Shown: positions 36,923 through 46,451, numbered from the stretch's first letter. The stretch: 64,000 bases of DNA from Dysgonomonas sp. UBA5412 (GCA_002409595.1 DHNQ01000006.1:41223-105222), one strand, 5' to 3'. Numbers and translations: made by a program. The notes: generated by a model from the sequence alone, not told the origin.

Positions 36923-37374
36923 AATATATCTTTGTTAAAAAAATCGTTATCCGATCTCATCATCATCTTACTCAACTGAGAAAGATTGGATCACATAAAT
37001 GATAATCGGATATTTATATAAATTCTTCGAACAGCAAAATTATAATATATATTGCAGTATTGTCCTGTTTTGATATGTAAAAAGGTATAGAAATGAGAAA
37101 CTTAACTGAATCTTCATAATTTGTTCGAGGATTGTTTAAATGGTAAGACGATAACTAATAGTAGTTTTTCACTATACTTTTAATATATTAATATGAAAAA
37201 TATTTACTCGTTAGTAGATCATCAGTAGTAAGTATAAAAGATTGATAAATAACCTCTATATGAATGAATAAATAAGAATTAAACAGATATTAAATATTTT
37301 TTTAAAAATCATACCTATCTTTGCCTGATAATTTTACAAGCTATAATACATCATTTTAATAAAGTATAAGACGC
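36923..37374. other. AT-rich intergenic region with -7 box for the FISUMP gene
   Basis: No gene is visible. TATCTTTG at 37316-37323 matches the TAnnTTTG -7 box, 51 bp before the ATG at 37375. The remainder shows no repeat or RNA signature that I can support. Confidence 0.5.
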
Positions 37375-38886
37375 ATGAACGTTTACTCAAAACTACTGAT
37401 TATTATCATTTTACTCGTTTTCCAATCAACATCAGAAATAAAAAGCCAGGTAACTATTGGAGCAAGTACTGCTCCTGCTAAGGGTGCTTTATTACAACTT
37501 AAAGAGAATGACGCAGATGGAATGAATGCGACAAAAGGTCTTGGAATGCCAAGAGTTAAGTTGAATAATATCTATTCTTTGACTGTTCAAAATCAAAACT
37601 TGGCATTGGAACACACCGGACTATTGGTCTATAATACGACCATAAACACACAATTATGTCCGGGACTCTATATATGGTCAGGCTCTCGGTGGGAAGCTTT
37701 AGTGGATAAAAGAAAACCGGATATCACGTTTAACGATAGTGATGGAAATCAATATACTGCACGTTGGTTTTCTTTAAATCCTTGCGACCCTACACAAGAA
37801 GGATATTACTGGTCTACAAGCAATATGAGATCTACTCTTACGGCTTCGGGCAATGTTTTTCCTACTACTCGAAAGAGTGCCATTAATCCTGCCGTTGGTT
37901 CAGGCGATATAAATCCACCTACTCCTAATGATGCTATTTTTTTAAATAACAAAGCTGATATCAGTAAGGTGACCGGAACAATTAATTATACCGAAAATGG
38001 CGTTTTAGAAAAAGAAACGGCAGTCAAGTTTGTAAACAAATTTGGTTTGCTCTATGATTGGGAAACAGCCCAAATGGTATGTCCAGCAGGTTGGCATGTA
38101 CCGACAACTTACGAATGGGATTTTCTTAAAGAAGCAGTAGCGGCAACGTCCGGAACCACCTCTGTCGGTAAAGCTCTTAAAGCAAACAATTGGGATTATG
38201 TGGCAAATAATATATCTGATGTCTACAATTGGGGTGGCTTTGCACCTGATTCTGTTGGTAATACGGGCTTTAATCTCTTGCCTATGGGAAATATAAGAGG
38301 TAATGGTAATGACAAAGCAAATAATTTTGGTGCAAATAGTTTATACTGGAGATCTGAATATAAGACACGTATAAATAATTTATACAATTCAGATCAGTCA
38401 ACAGAAACAACGGTTTCGGCTACGGCAATGCTAGGTGTCAGATGTGTTCAGGATTATGAAAAATCGAATATTACATTCAATGATTTGGATGGAAACGTAT
38501 ATACGGCAAAATGGTATGATTATCGTTCCGAAGATGGCGGCGGCGGTAACTATTGGATGATCAGTAACCTGATGACTACCAAAACAAATACGGGCGAAGC
38601 GTTTACAGGAGGACTACTCATTAATCCTGCAATTGAGTCGCCTGTTGCCAACTCGGCTACAATTGTCAATAAAGGTATTACTATCCGCGAGAGCGAAAAT
38701 AGCAAAGGTGTGGATATAAAAGACCTTGCGCAACTACGGCAATGGATAAAAAACGATGCTGATACGCTCAAGACTCAACTGGTGGACTTTCTGAATAAGA
38801 ATAAAGCCGATTATCCGTTGTGGAAACCTCAGGATGCGTGTGTAAAAAAAGAAGATACGTTCGATAGCGGCTTTTACTTTCGGTAA
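37375..38886 (+). CDS. Exported FISUMP-domain protein
   Basis: A 503-residue exported protein. After the signal peptide it has the VTIGASTAPAKGALLQLK / KGLGMPRVKLN / CPGLYIWSGSRWE module shared with the gene at 14906. A Fibrobacter-succinogenes-major-paralogous (FISUMP) domain follows: DSDGNQYTARWF, MVCPAGWHVPTTYEWDFL, LLPMGNIRG and TAMLGVRCVQD. A second, incomplete FISUMP start (NDLDGNVYTAKWYD, YWMISNLMTT) begins after residue 360 and breaks off into a helical tail. FISUMP proteins are secreted or surface proteins of unknown function. The partial second domain could reflect a deletion, but the reading frame is open. Confidence 0.75.
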   Translation: MNVYSKLLIIIILLVFQSTSEIKSQVTIGASTAPAKGALLQLKENDADGMNATKGLGMPRVKLNNIYSLTVQNQNLALEHTGLLVYNTTINTQLCPGLYIWSGSRWEALVDKRKPDITFNDSDGNQYTARWFSLNPCDPTQEGYYWSTSNMRSTLTASGNVFPTTRKSAINPAVGSGDINPPTPNDAIFLNNKADISKVTGTINYTENGVLEKETAVKFVNKFGLLYDWETAQMVCPAGWHVPTTYEWDFLKEAVAATSGTTSVGKALKANNWDYVANNISDVYNWGGFAPDSVGNTGFNLLPMGNIRGNGNDKANNFGANSLYWRSEYKTRINNLYNSDQSTETTVSATAMLGVRCVQDYEKSNITFNDLDGNVYTAKWYDYRSEDGGGGNYWMISNLMTTKTNTGEAFTGGLLINPAIESPVANSATIVNKGITIRESENSKGVDIKDLAQLRQWIKNDADTLKTQLVDFLNKNKADYPLWKPQDACVKKEDTFDSGFYFR

Positions 38887-38976
38887 GCCATTGATAAAAA
38901 ATAGAAAGTCCGCAAAATCAACTTCGCAGACTTCCCAACCTTAACACAAACTTTACAAAACTACACATACATAAAA

Positions 38977-39005
38977 CCACATTGAGCCTTAATTGTTCAA
39001 TGTGG
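38977..39005 (+). terminator. Terminator between the FISUMP gene and the DUF4230 gene
   Basis: A perfect 9-bp stem CCACATTGA/TCAATGTGG with an 11-nt loop, followed by TAATGTTATTTT. It may serve both convergent genes. Confidence 0.6.
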
Positions 39006-39053
39006 TAATGTTATTTTCTGCTAAAACCGATCGGTTCTTTTTAACAGATTCTT

Positions 39054-39656
39054 TCAACGAGGTTTTTCGCGATAGCTGTTTTCATTATCAAACGTGATAT
39101 ATACATATTCGAAGCCCATAGCCTGAAGTATCGGACGCAAGAGATTGACTGCATTATCGCGGCTCTTGCTCGTAATATCCAACTTCATAGCTTGACGGCG
39201 AAGTTCATTCTCGGCATATCGGTATGCCTCATCCGCTATTTGTGTCGACTCCCACAGCCCAAACTGCATATCGTAGATGCGCGATTCGGAATGATTTATT
39301 TTTATATGGCATATCTCCGGCGCAGGCAATCGCAAGCGTATCGAGTCGCCCGAAGTATATATATCCTCTGGTTTCACTTTGGTGAGGTCGATGCAGCCTA
39401 TCACCTCGCCCGATACGATGAGGGCAGTTTTGGCATTCGGCAACCATTGGCGCACTTTCTTATATTCCATAAGATCCTGTATGTTGTATTGTACCACTTC
39501 CAGATTGCCCAGATCTTCTATCTTCTGCACTATCATCGTGTGCGAAACCTCCACCTTCTCATTGCCTTTACTCCTGCCTCCCCAGAGATACATGATAAGT
39601 CCTCCGATAAGAATACCTATCGCAAGTATATTTATATAGCTTCGTTTTCTTGTCAT
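39054..39656 (-). CDS. DUF4230 domain protein with N-terminal membrane anchor
   Basis: A 200-residue protein with one N-terminal membrane segment (INILAIGILIGGLIMYLWGG) and a large outer domain with the DUF4230 pattern: VSHTMIVQKIEDLGNLEVVQYNIQDLM, ALIVSGEVIGCIDLTKV, then AENELRRQAMKLDITSKSRDNAVNLLRPILQAMGF. Members are widespread in Bacteroidota and of unknown function. The ATG at 39656 puts the basic residues right before the membrane segment; the upstream ATG at 39707 is less likely. Host gene. Confidence 0.75.
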   Translation of the reverse strand: MTRKRSYINILAIGILIGGLIMYLWGGRSKGNEKVEVSHTMIVQKIEDLGNLEVVQYNIQDLMEYKKVRQWLPNAKTALIVSGEVIGCIDLTKVKPEDIYTSGDSIRLRLPAPEICHIKINHSESRIYDMQFGLWESTQIADEAYRYAENELRRQAMKLDITSKSRDNAVNLLRPILQAMGFEYVYITFDNENSYREKPR

Positions 39657-39815
39657 AGAGTCTAATTTATTGTTAGTAAATATATAAAAAACAGTTGTCG
39701 GCAACAAATCTTTCCCTACCGTTTTTCTACATTATCCACTAACTGTCTTAAATCTTAACTCCCCATATTAGTCTATATTTGTATATTATTACATTAATAT
39801 TTAAAAGAATAAATT

Positions 39816-39926
39816 ATGAAAGCAGACCTTTACACAAAAACAGTACTAACCGTTATTGCCGTAGCATTGGTGGGAATATTGATCAAAGATGTAGACTTAT
39901 TATTCAGACCTTTGCCTCCATTCTAA
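39816..39926 (+). CDS. Small single-pass membrane protein (36 residues)
   Basis: A 36-residue ORF starting MKADLYTKTVLTVIAVALVG and ending LFRPLPPF. One hydrophobic helix follows a short polar start. Tiny proteins with the start MKxDLYTKxxLTxIA are common in Bacteroidales and often unannotated; the function is unknown. TATATTTG (39774-39781) is a matching -7 box 34 bp upstream, and a hairpin terminator overlaps the stop codon. So it is a separate host transcription unit and not part of the tape-measure unit that follows. Confidence 0.65.
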   Translation: MKADLYTKTVLTVIAVALVGILIKDVDLLFRPLPPF

Positions 39927-39957
39927 AAAAGCAGAGAAAATATTCTCAGGCTTTTTT
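39925..39957 (+). terminator. Terminator of the 36-residue membrane protein gene
   Basis: AAAAAAGCAGAGAA pairs with TTCTCAGGCTTTTTT around a 4-nt loop (one bulge), ending in a T-run. The stem starts inside the stop codon. Confidence 0.75.
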
Positions 39958-39974
39958 ATTGCTTTTTGTTTGCT

Positions 39975-39991
39975 TTATCTATAAAGTAAAA
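39975..39991 (+). promoter_or_regulatory. Shared phage-block promoter element, block C (tape measure)
   Basis: TTATCTATA-AAGT-AAAA ends 5 bp before the ATG of the tape-measure gene. Confidence 0.65.
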
Positions 39992-39996
39992 TATTT

Positions 39997-42597
39997 ATGG
40001 CAGAAGGTAAAGGCATTCTGATTCCTATCAAAATAGGAGGGTTAGAAAAAACAATAAAGGATACTGAAAAAGTCAAAGATTCTATAACTGTAATGCAAAA
40101 ATCAATTATTCAATTCAGAGAAGCTCAAATGAAGGCGATTACAGTCAATGAAGAATTTATAGATTCTATGAACGAAATAGGAAATGAACAAAATTCTATT
40201 TATTCTAAAGCAGAGAAGATAAACCAAAGTACAAAAGGACTTGCTGATAGTATAAGGCTCATAAATGAAATACAGGGTCAAACAAAGAATGTAATAGATA
40301 ATCTGAATAATCAGTCAGATAAAATACGAAGTAAATTTCTTGACAATTTTAAATTATTTGGAAATTTCACTAAGACGGTCGAAGTTGTAGGTGAAAAAGT
40401 TTTCTCCGCTTGGGGAGTCTTTGATCTTTGGCTTCAATCTTTTTATAAGGCTTTTGGTGCAATTGGATCAGAAGTTCCTGAAATAACATCAGCATTGACT
40501 GGAAAAAAATATTATAATGAAGATAGCCGAAAAGAAGATGATAAATTGGAGTCTCAGAGGAGGTTAAAAGATATGAATAAAATGGGTGAACTTGAAAAAT
40601 CTTTATCTCTTCTGGTACTTATGACTCAAGAATCTATATCAGAGATACAAGAATCTCATAGAAAGGCTCTTGAGAAATCTTTGGATGATTTTAATAAACA
40701 AAAAAGTTCACTGTTTTATCCTATACAAGGTATAATTGAAGGAAAAAATCCTACAGATGATATTGTCTCTTTTAAATCACATGAAAAAGACCTGGATAAA
40801 ATATATAATGAACAAACGAATAAAATATTAGAAAATATTAAAAACAGTTTAAATGCTTTGTTAAAGCATGCAGATGATCCTCAGGATGCAGCTCTTATAA
40901 AAATGTATATGGAACAATTGATTCCTCCTACATCTAACAATGAAAATGAGGAATCTTATTGGAAAGAAAAAACTAAAAAAATAGTTGAAGGAGTATCTGA
41001 TGGTATTACAAATATTGTAGCTGATAAAATAGAAGGGATATTTGAAGAGGCAGCCCCTGTTTTAACTAAGACTGTTACTGGAGCAAATGAGATCATACAA
41101 GACTATTCTGAAAATAATAAATCTTCTGCATTAGAAAATCAATCTTCCGATTCGGGCATCAAAATATCGGAAGAGGCTTTGAATAAACTGAGGAATAATG
41201 GTAAAGAACTGAAAAAGGAGCAATCCACATCAAAATATCAATCAAGACAATCCCAGAATGAAAGTCAAGGCAGGCTTAATGAAAATCTAGATTCTAATGG
41301 ATTGGAACAGCTAGCTAAGGAGACAGTTCAAAAGAAATCCGAAGAATTAAAAGAGACTATAAAAGATTTTTTTCAAAAGAATATATCAGAAGGATTAAGC
41401 GAAGAGCAACTTCAAAAAGATTTAATACAAATAAGAAGCAATTTAACAGATGAAAAAATAAAAGAACAAGAAGAGTTAAATGAAAAGTTGATTGAGAATC
41501 AAAAAGAATATCAGAATGAAAGCCTTGCAGGAGAACAGAATTTTGTAACTAAACAAAATGATTATAATGAGCAGGTCGAATCCTCTATGTCTGATTTAGC
41601 TGATAGTTTGAACATCTCCAATGAAGCTATTTTAGAAAGTACAGATAATGCTACAGAATCATTTAAAGATAAATGGTCTAACATAAATGATATAATGCAA
41701 AAGCATGTGGATAATATCATGCAAGGGGTTAATGCTATTTTTTCGGCAACAAATGCCATTCTCAACGACCAGTTGCAAGAGGCGAAAGAAAAATATCAAG
41801 CCATCTCGGAACAATATAATGAAGCTGTTAAGGAGCATAAAGAAAGCAGCGATAAGATCAATGCCCTACAGGAACAAGCCAAAGCGGCAAGTGGAGGGCG
41901 CTCAGACCTTTTGCAAGAGCAGATAGATAAAGAAATGGAAAAGAATCAGCAACTTGCCCAACAAGAACAAAATCTGGCTAAAGAGAAAGAGAAGGCTGAA
42001 AAGGAGAAGGAAAAGAAAGAAAAACAAATTAAAAAATCAGAGATTTCACAAAATATAATACAAGGTATTGCCAATACAGCCTTAGGAGTAACAAAAGCTT
42101 GGTCACTTGGTCCATTTATAGGTCCGGTAATGGCTGCTATTGTCGGTGCAGCAGGAGCTATACAAGTGGGAGTAATGACAAAGCAATTAGCCAAACTCGA
42201 AGACGGAGGTCTGCTCAAGGGCAAGCGTCACTCGCAAGGAGGAATGCGCATCGAGGGAACGAATATAGAAGTAGAAGGCGGAGAATATGTAATTAACAGA
42301 GAATCGACCGACAAGAATCTGGCTTTGGTGCGCTATATCAATTCGCATCGAAAAGAGCTGACTGCCAAAGATCTGGATAGTTTCTTCTCTAAAGCATCAA
42401 CGGGATACGAACCTCCGTTTCGCACTATGTTTGCTTCGGGAGGGCAGATGCCCGCCATCAGCAATCCCAACACTATCAACAATGAGGCTTTGGTAGAAGC
42501 TATACAGTCTATCAAGATTACGCCCAAAGTAGCGGTGACAGATATTATCCGGGTGCAAGATGAAATGGCAGAAGTGCAAGGATGGTCGGGAATCTGA
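39997..42597 (+). CDS. Phage tail tape-measure protein (block C)
   Basis: An 866-residue protein that sets tail length and chaperones tail-tube assembly. The N-terminal 580 residues are almost entirely helical coiled coil (lysine/glutamate/serine-rich). Residues about 560-690 are another coiled coil (QLQEAKEKYQAISEQY...). A hydrophobic glycine/alanine-rich segment follows at about 690-725 (ALGVTKAWSLGPFIGPVM). The C-terminus has GGLLKGKRHSQGGMRIEGTNIEVEGGEYVINRES, the well-known end of Bacteroidota tape-measure proteins. Base composition changes near 41.75 kb: the 5' two thirds are clearly more AT-rich than the 3' third, as in a mosaic gene. It is alone between its own promoter element and terminator. 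Confidence 0.85.
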   Translation: MAEGKGILIPIKIGGLEKTIKDTEKVKDSITVMQKSIIQFREAQMKAITVNEEFIDSMNEIGNEQNSIYSKAEKINQSTKGLADSIRLINEIQGQTKNVIDNLNNQSDKIRSKFLDNFKLFGNFTKTVEVVGEKVFSAWGVFDLWLQSFYKAFGAIGSEVPEITSALTGKKYYNEDSRKEDDKLESQRRLKDMNKMGELEKSLSLLVLMTQESISEIQESHRKALEKSLDDFNKQKSSLFYPIQGIIEGKNPTDDIVSFKSHEKDLDKIYNEQTNKILENIKNSLNALLKHADDPQDAALIKMYMEQLIPPTSNNENEESYWKEKTKKIVEGVSDGITNIVADKIEGIFEEAAPVLTKTVTGANEIIQDYSENNKSSALENQSSDSGIKISEEALNKLRNNGKELKKEQSTSKYQSRQSQNESQGRLNENLDSNGLEQLAKETVQKKSEELKETIKDFFQKNISEGLSEEQLQKDLIQIRSNLTDEKIKEQEELNEKLIENQKEYQNESLAGEQNFVTKQNDYNEQVESSMSDLADSLNISNEAILESTDNATESFKDKWSNINDIMQKHVDNIMQGVNAIFSATNAILNDQLQEAKEKYQAISEQYNEAVKEHKESSDKINALQEQAKAASGGRSDLLQEQIDKEMEKNQQLAQQEQNLAKEKEKAEKEKEKKEKQIKKSEISQNIIQGIANTALGVTKAWSLGPFIGPVMAAIVGAAGAIQVGVMTKQLAKLEDGGLLKGKRHSQGGMRIEGTNIEVEGGEYVINRESTDKNLALVRYINSHRKELTAKDLDSFFSKASTGYEPPFRTMFASGGQMPAISNPNTINNEALVEAIQSIKITPKVAVTDIIRVQDEMAEVQGWSGI

Positions 42598-42612
42598 TTT
42601 CTATAAGAAAAG

Positions 42613-42648
42613 AAGCTTGCAGCATTTATCGAAAAATGTTGCAAGCTT
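42613..42648 (+). terminator. Terminator of the tape-measure gene
   Basis: A 15-bp stem AAGCTTGCAGCATTT/AAATGTTGCAAGCTT (one G-U pair) with a 6-nt loop, 15 bp after the stop codon. Confidence 0.75.
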
Positions 42649-42905
42649 ATCTTCATTCATAATCTCACTGTGTAGCCTTTAGTCCTGTAATATCAAGGAT
42701 GGAAATGTCTAAAGGTCAAAATATAATTCTACAATTTGTCTTTGATAATAAGATTAGCTTCGCAATTTATAGCTAACACTAAGCTGATTAACATTACAAA
42801 AATACGAATATTAATTTTTAAAAGAAAATTTATAAGCCACAAAGAATTTTTTACGTTCTTTTATCTTTTACATTTTCATCAAAGCCTTATCCGGTTCTTA
42901 AATCT

Positions 42906-42913
42906 TACCTTTG
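42906..42913 (+). promoter_or_regulatory. TAnnTTTG -7 box upstream of the GNAT gene
   Basis: TACCTTTG lies 18 bp before the ATG at 42932 and matches the Bacteroidota -7 consensus. A host-type promoter, unlike those of the phage blocks. Confidence 0.55.
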
Positions 42914-42931
42914 TTGCAAATAGATGATGCC

Positions 42932-43366
42932 ATGATTGAAATAAAACAAGTAGAAGAGATAACGCCTGATGTCGTAAACGCATTTTCCGTTCTCATACCT
43001 CAGCTATCGCCTGATAGCGACATTCCTACACAAGAGTATTTAGAACAGCTTATCAGCATTTCGGGCAACTATGTCTTTGTAGCTGTTGCGCCGCAAATTG
43101 TAGGGAGTCTGACCCTTGTTGTAATGCAAACACCTTCGGGAGCGAAGGCTTGGATCGAAGATGTAGTTGTAGACTCTACAGCCAGAGGCTTGGGGGTAGG
43201 AGCTGCCCTTGTTGCAGAAGCCATAGACTTTGCAAAAAGACTACACGTCAGCTCCATAAATCTTACTTCACGTCCCGACAGAGTATCGGCAAACAAATTG
43301 TATCAGCGTCTTGGCTTTCAACTTCGTGATACTAATGTATATAGGCTGACGATAGATAAAGACTAA
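42932..43366 (+). CDS. GNAT-family N-acetyltransferase
   Basis: A 144-residue acetyl-CoA-dependent acetyltransferase. The GNAT core is visible: VGSLTLVVMQTPSGAKAWIEDVVVDS (strands 4-5), RGLGVGAALVAEAIDFAK with the Q/RxxGxG/A pyrophosphate-binding loop, and the C-terminal SRPDRVSANKLYQRLGFQLRDTNVYR. The substrate is unknown. I chose the ATG at 42932 over 42911 because it follows the -7 box at a normal distance and begins the first strand (MIEIKQV). Confidence 0.85.
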   Translation: MIEIKQVEEITPDVVNAFSVLIPQLSPDSDIPTQEYLEQLISISGNYVFVAVAPQIVGSLTLVVMQTPSGAKAWIEDVVVDSTARGLGVGAALVAEAIDFAKRLHVSSINLTSRPDRVSANKLYQRLGFQLRDTNVYRLTIDKD

Positions 43367-43515
43367 GAAGAGCATCACTGTTGTTGGGTAAAAAAAGAAT
43401 GTGATATTATTTAATTAAAAATACTCAAAAAATCTATTTTTGAGAAAACATCTGTTGATCAAGAATGGTTATAATAAAGTATCTGTTTAATATTCACACT
43501 TAACTTTTTATACCT

Positions 43516-44649
43516 ATGAAGATACACGAATATCAAGCAAAAAACCTCTTTTCTACTTATGGTATCCCGGTCGAAAAATATGTGTTATGCAACACTCCCG
43601 ACGAAGTCCAGACTGCATACGACCGCTTATCAGAGCAACGGGTTGTGGTCAAGGCTCAAGTTCTTACCGGAGGACGAGGTAAAGCCGGAGGCGTTAAACT
43701 GGCAAATAGCAGGGATGAAGCCAAACTGTTGGGCAAGAATATATTGGCGATGAAAATAAAAGATCTGCCTGTGTCGAAAGTCATAGTATGCGAAGCCATT
43801 GATATAAGTTCCGAATATTATGTAAGTTTCGTTGTCGATCGCAATACCAAAACCGTAATCTTGATGATGAGTGCTGAGGGCGGTGTAGATATAGAAGAAG
43901 TAGCAACCCAAACACCCGAAAAAATACATCGGTTTAGCATAGATCCCCTTGTTGGAGTACCCGATTATCTGGCACGCCGTTTTGCCTTTGCCATGTTTGA
44001 TGAAATAAATCAGGTAAGACAATTTGCCCCCATATTGCAGAAACTCTATCAATTATTTATAGAAAAAGATGCTTCACTTGCAGAAATAAATCCGCTGGTA
44101 CTTACCAAACAAGGCAAGCTTATTGCCATAGATGCAAAAATGACATTCGATGACAATGCCCTTTTTCGCCAACCTCAGATACTTGCCCTTTTTGAGCCGA
44201 CCGAAGAAGAAAAAGTGGAAGCAAATGCGAAAGAAAAAGGCTTCAGTTATGTGCATCTTGATGGCGAAATAGGCTGTATGGTAAACGGTGCCGGTTTGGC
44301 AATGGCTACAATGGATATGATAAAACTATATAGCGGCACTCCTGCCAACTTTTTAGATATCGGTGGTAGCTCTAACCCGAACAAGGTCATAGATGCCATG
44401 ACTCTGTTGCTCAAAGACCCACAAGTTAAAGTCGTATTGATAAATATATTCGGGGGGATAACCCGTTGCGATGATGTGGCATCAGGCTTGTTGACTGCCT
44501 TCGAACAATTGCAAACCGATATTCCCGTTATTGTTCGCCTCACCGGAACTAACGAGAAAGAAGGACGTGAGATGCTTAGAGGCTCTCGTTTCGAAGTTGC
44601 CGAAATGATGGGCGAGGCCGTACGGTTGGCAGTAAAACGCGGACAATAA
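43516..44649 (+). CDS. sucC: Succinate-CoA ligase, beta subunit
   Basis: A 377-residue ATP-grasp subunit of succinyl-CoA synthetase, which interconverts succinyl-CoA and succinate with nucleotide triphosphate formation. The start MKIHEYQAKNLFSTYGIPV, the ATP-grasp lysines in VVKAQVLTGGRGKAGGVKLA, EINPLV near residue 195 and the ACS-fold end NIFGGITRCDDVA are all typical. Slightly shorter than the usual 385-390 residues. sucD follows after 45 bp. A core-metabolism gene lying between phage blocks C and D. Confidence 0.96.
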   Translation: MKIHEYQAKNLFSTYGIPVEKYVLCNTPDEVQTAYDRLSEQRVVVKAQVLTGGRGKAGGVKLANSRDEAKLLGKNILAMKIKDLPVSKVIVCEAIDISSEYYVSFVVDRNTKTVILMMSAEGGVDIEEVATQTPEKIHRFSIDPLVGVPDYLARRFAFAMFDEINQVRQFAPILQKLYQLFIEKDASLAEINPLVLTKQGKLIAIDAKMTFDDNALFRQPQILALFEPTEEEKVEANAKEKGFSYVHLDGEIGCMVNGAGLAMATMDMIKLYSGTPANFLDIGGSSNPNKVIDAMTLLLKDPQVKVVLINIFGGITRCDDVASGLLTAFEQLQTDIPVIVRLTGTNEKEGREMLRGSRFEVAEMMGEAVRLAVKRGQ

Positions 44650-44694
44650 GTATCGAGTAAGCTAATAACTAAACCTTGAAAAAAAAGAAATATT

Positions 44695-45576
44695 ATGAGC
44701 ATCCTTATAAATAAATCGACACGATTGATAGTGCAGGGAATCACCGGACGAGACGGTAGTTTCCATACTCAAAAAATGCAGGCCTACGGTACAAATATCG
44801 TTGCCGGTACTTCACCCGGAAAAGGTGGTACTGAAATACTCGGAGTGCCCGTTTTTAATACCGTCTATGAAGCCGTACAACAGACTCAGGCTAATACTTC
44901 CATCATCTTTGTTCCTGCCGCTTTTGCAGCCGATGCTGTGATGGAAGCAGCCGATGCAGGCATAAAGCTGATTGTTTGCATATCGGAGGGTGTGCCTACT
45001 CTCGATGCTGTTAGAGCATATCGTTTTGCCCAATTGAAAGGAGCAAAACTTATAGGACCTAATTGTCCGGGACTGATGTCGCCCGAACAATGTTTGGTCG
45101 GTATCTTACCGGGACAGATATTCACAAAAGGGAACATAGGTGTTATCAGCCGTAGCGGCACCCTTACTTATGAGGTTGTATATCACCTTACACAAAGTGG
45201 CATGGGACAATCTACCGCCATCGGTATGGGAGGCGACCCCGTAGTAAGACTTTATTTCAAAGAATTGCTCGAAATGCTGGAGAACGATCCTGAAACAGAA
45301 GCCATCGTTATGATTGGTGAAATAGGCGGTAATGCCGAAGAATTGGCAGCCGAATATATCAAAAAAAATGTCACTAAACCTGTCATTGGTTTCATCGCAG
45401 GTCAGGCTGCACCGGTAGGAAAACAGATGGGGCATGCGGGAGCTATCATTGCAGGCGGATCGGGTACGGCAGCCGAAAAAATAGCTGCATTGGAAGCTGC
45501 CGGAGTACAAGTTGCCGGAGAGCCTTCCGATATTCCTCAGATGATACGTAACTTATTGAATAAAAGAGAGACGTGA
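44695..45576 (+). CDS. sucD: Succinate-CoA ligase, alpha subunit
   Basis: A 293-residue partner of SucC. It binds CoA through the N-terminal Rossmann fold (VQGITGRDGSFHTQKMQAYGTNIVAG) and carries the phosphorylated His247 in QMGHAGAIIAGGSGTA. The central LIGPNCPGLMSP is the standard CoA-ligase signature. In Bacteroidota this pair serves the reductive, succinate- and propionate-forming branch as well as the TCA cycle. Only a weak hairpin is visible after the stop. Confidence 0.96.
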   Translation: MSILINKSTRLIVQGITGRDGSFHTQKMQAYGTNIVAGTSPGKGGTEILGVPVFNTVYEAVQQTQANTSIIFVPAAFAADAVMEAADAGIKLIVCISEGVPTLDAVRAYRFAQLKGAKLIGPNCPGLMSPEQCLVGILPGQIFTKGNIGVISRSGTLTYEVVYHLTQSGMGQSTAIGMGGDPVVRLYFKELLEMLENDPETEAIVMIGEIGGNAEELAAEYIKKNVTKPVIGFIAGQAAPVGKQMGHAGAIIAGGSGTAAEKIAALEAAGVQVAGEPSDIPQMIRNLLNKRET

Positions 45577-45690
45577 TTGATTATAGAAAAAGCAAAAGCG
45601 TTTTTTATAAGAGATGTTTTGAAATACTATTTTTTACTTTTATGTTTAAAACTAATTTAGCTATTAACATTATTTGCCAACAAATATAAT

Positions 45691-45698
45691 TACCTTTG
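45691..45698 (+). promoter_or_regulatory. TAnnTTTG -7 box
   Basis: TACCTTTG lies 29 bp before the ATG at 45728. A TTTG occurs at 45673-45676, but the spacing (14 bp) is shorter than the usual -33/-7 distance. Confidence 0.5.
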
Positions 45699-45727
45699 TA
45701 CGCTGGACTTTATAAGAACTGAAGAAA

Positions 45728-45958
45728 ATGAAACGTTTTATATTTGATCTTATTTTTAGTAAAAAATTTCTTATTGCATTGGCAATTGTAGGAGTTGCTT
45801 TGTTGTTGAACCGTTATTCTATCTTACTCGATTTTCTTTTAGGACTTCTTATACTGTTAGTTACAGTATTTGTTGTAATAGGTTTGCTGGCAAATACAAA
45901 GGTGATGGATAAGGCAAAAATAATGATAGGAAAACTATTCAGTAAAGCTGCTCGCTAA
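45728..45958 (+). CDS. Small two-pass membrane protein
   Basis: A 76-residue protein with two hydrophobic segments, FLIALAIVGVALLLN (about 13-27) and ILLDFLLGLLILLVTVFVVIGLL (about 31-53), and a basic C-terminus (KVMDKAKIMIGKLFSKAAR). I do not recognise the family. It has its own -7 box and terminator and is an ordinary host unit between sucCD and phage block D. Confidence 0.7.
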   Translation: MKRFIFDLIFSKKFLIALAIVGVALLLNRYSILLDFLLGLLILLVTVFVVIGLLANTKVMDKAKIMIGKLFSKAAR

Positions 45959-46009
45959 CTATTCATCATTCTCTTTTATACGAGTATTATATTCTTTTTT
46001 ATTATACAA

Positions 46010-46053
46010 CAGACTATCCTGATAACACCACTGGCGGATAGTCTGATTCTTTT
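46010..46053 (+). terminator. Terminator after the small membrane protein gene
   Basis: A 10-bp stem CAGACTATCC/GGATAGTCTG with a 16-nt loop, followed by ATTCTTTTTT. Confidence 0.8.
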
Positions 46054-46398
46054 TTATGTCATTCTCCATCTGTAAATTCTTTCTATATACTATTTTCGAG
46101 TAATTAACTCTCAAAAAATAAGAAAAATAATATGCTTTAATATGTTGTTGTTTAATATATTATGTGACTTTTGTTGTGTTCTTAGAATGTTAAAATCACA
46201 ATTTTTTCTATTTCCTATGCAGCATTTTCCATTTTAGTGAGTCTTTATAGTAGTTGGCAAGATTACAGATATGTGTCGATGATTTCCAACGACGACTTAC
46301 TAAACTACACATTATTTTTTTTAAGACTTACGGCCTTCATAGATCTGAATAAAAGGCCGCTTCCTTTCAATCTTTTCAGCCATCGGTTTGCAAAATAT
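46054..46398. other. Intergenic region before phage block D
   Basis: No coding sequence is visible. GGCCTT...AAGGCC around 46331-46352 is a weak inverted repeat. Nothing else can be supported. Confidence 0.4.
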
Positions 46399-46415
46399 TT
46401 ATCTATATAGCAAAC
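46399..46415 (+). promoter_or_regulatory. Shared phage-block promoter element, block D
   Basis: TTATCTATA-TAGC-AAAC lies 36 bp before the ATG of the tail-assembly chaperone gene. It is flanked by GTTTGC/GCAAAC arms. Confidence 0.65.
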
Positions 46416-46451
46416 ATACAACATATTCAAAATTAATAAAAGATAATATTT

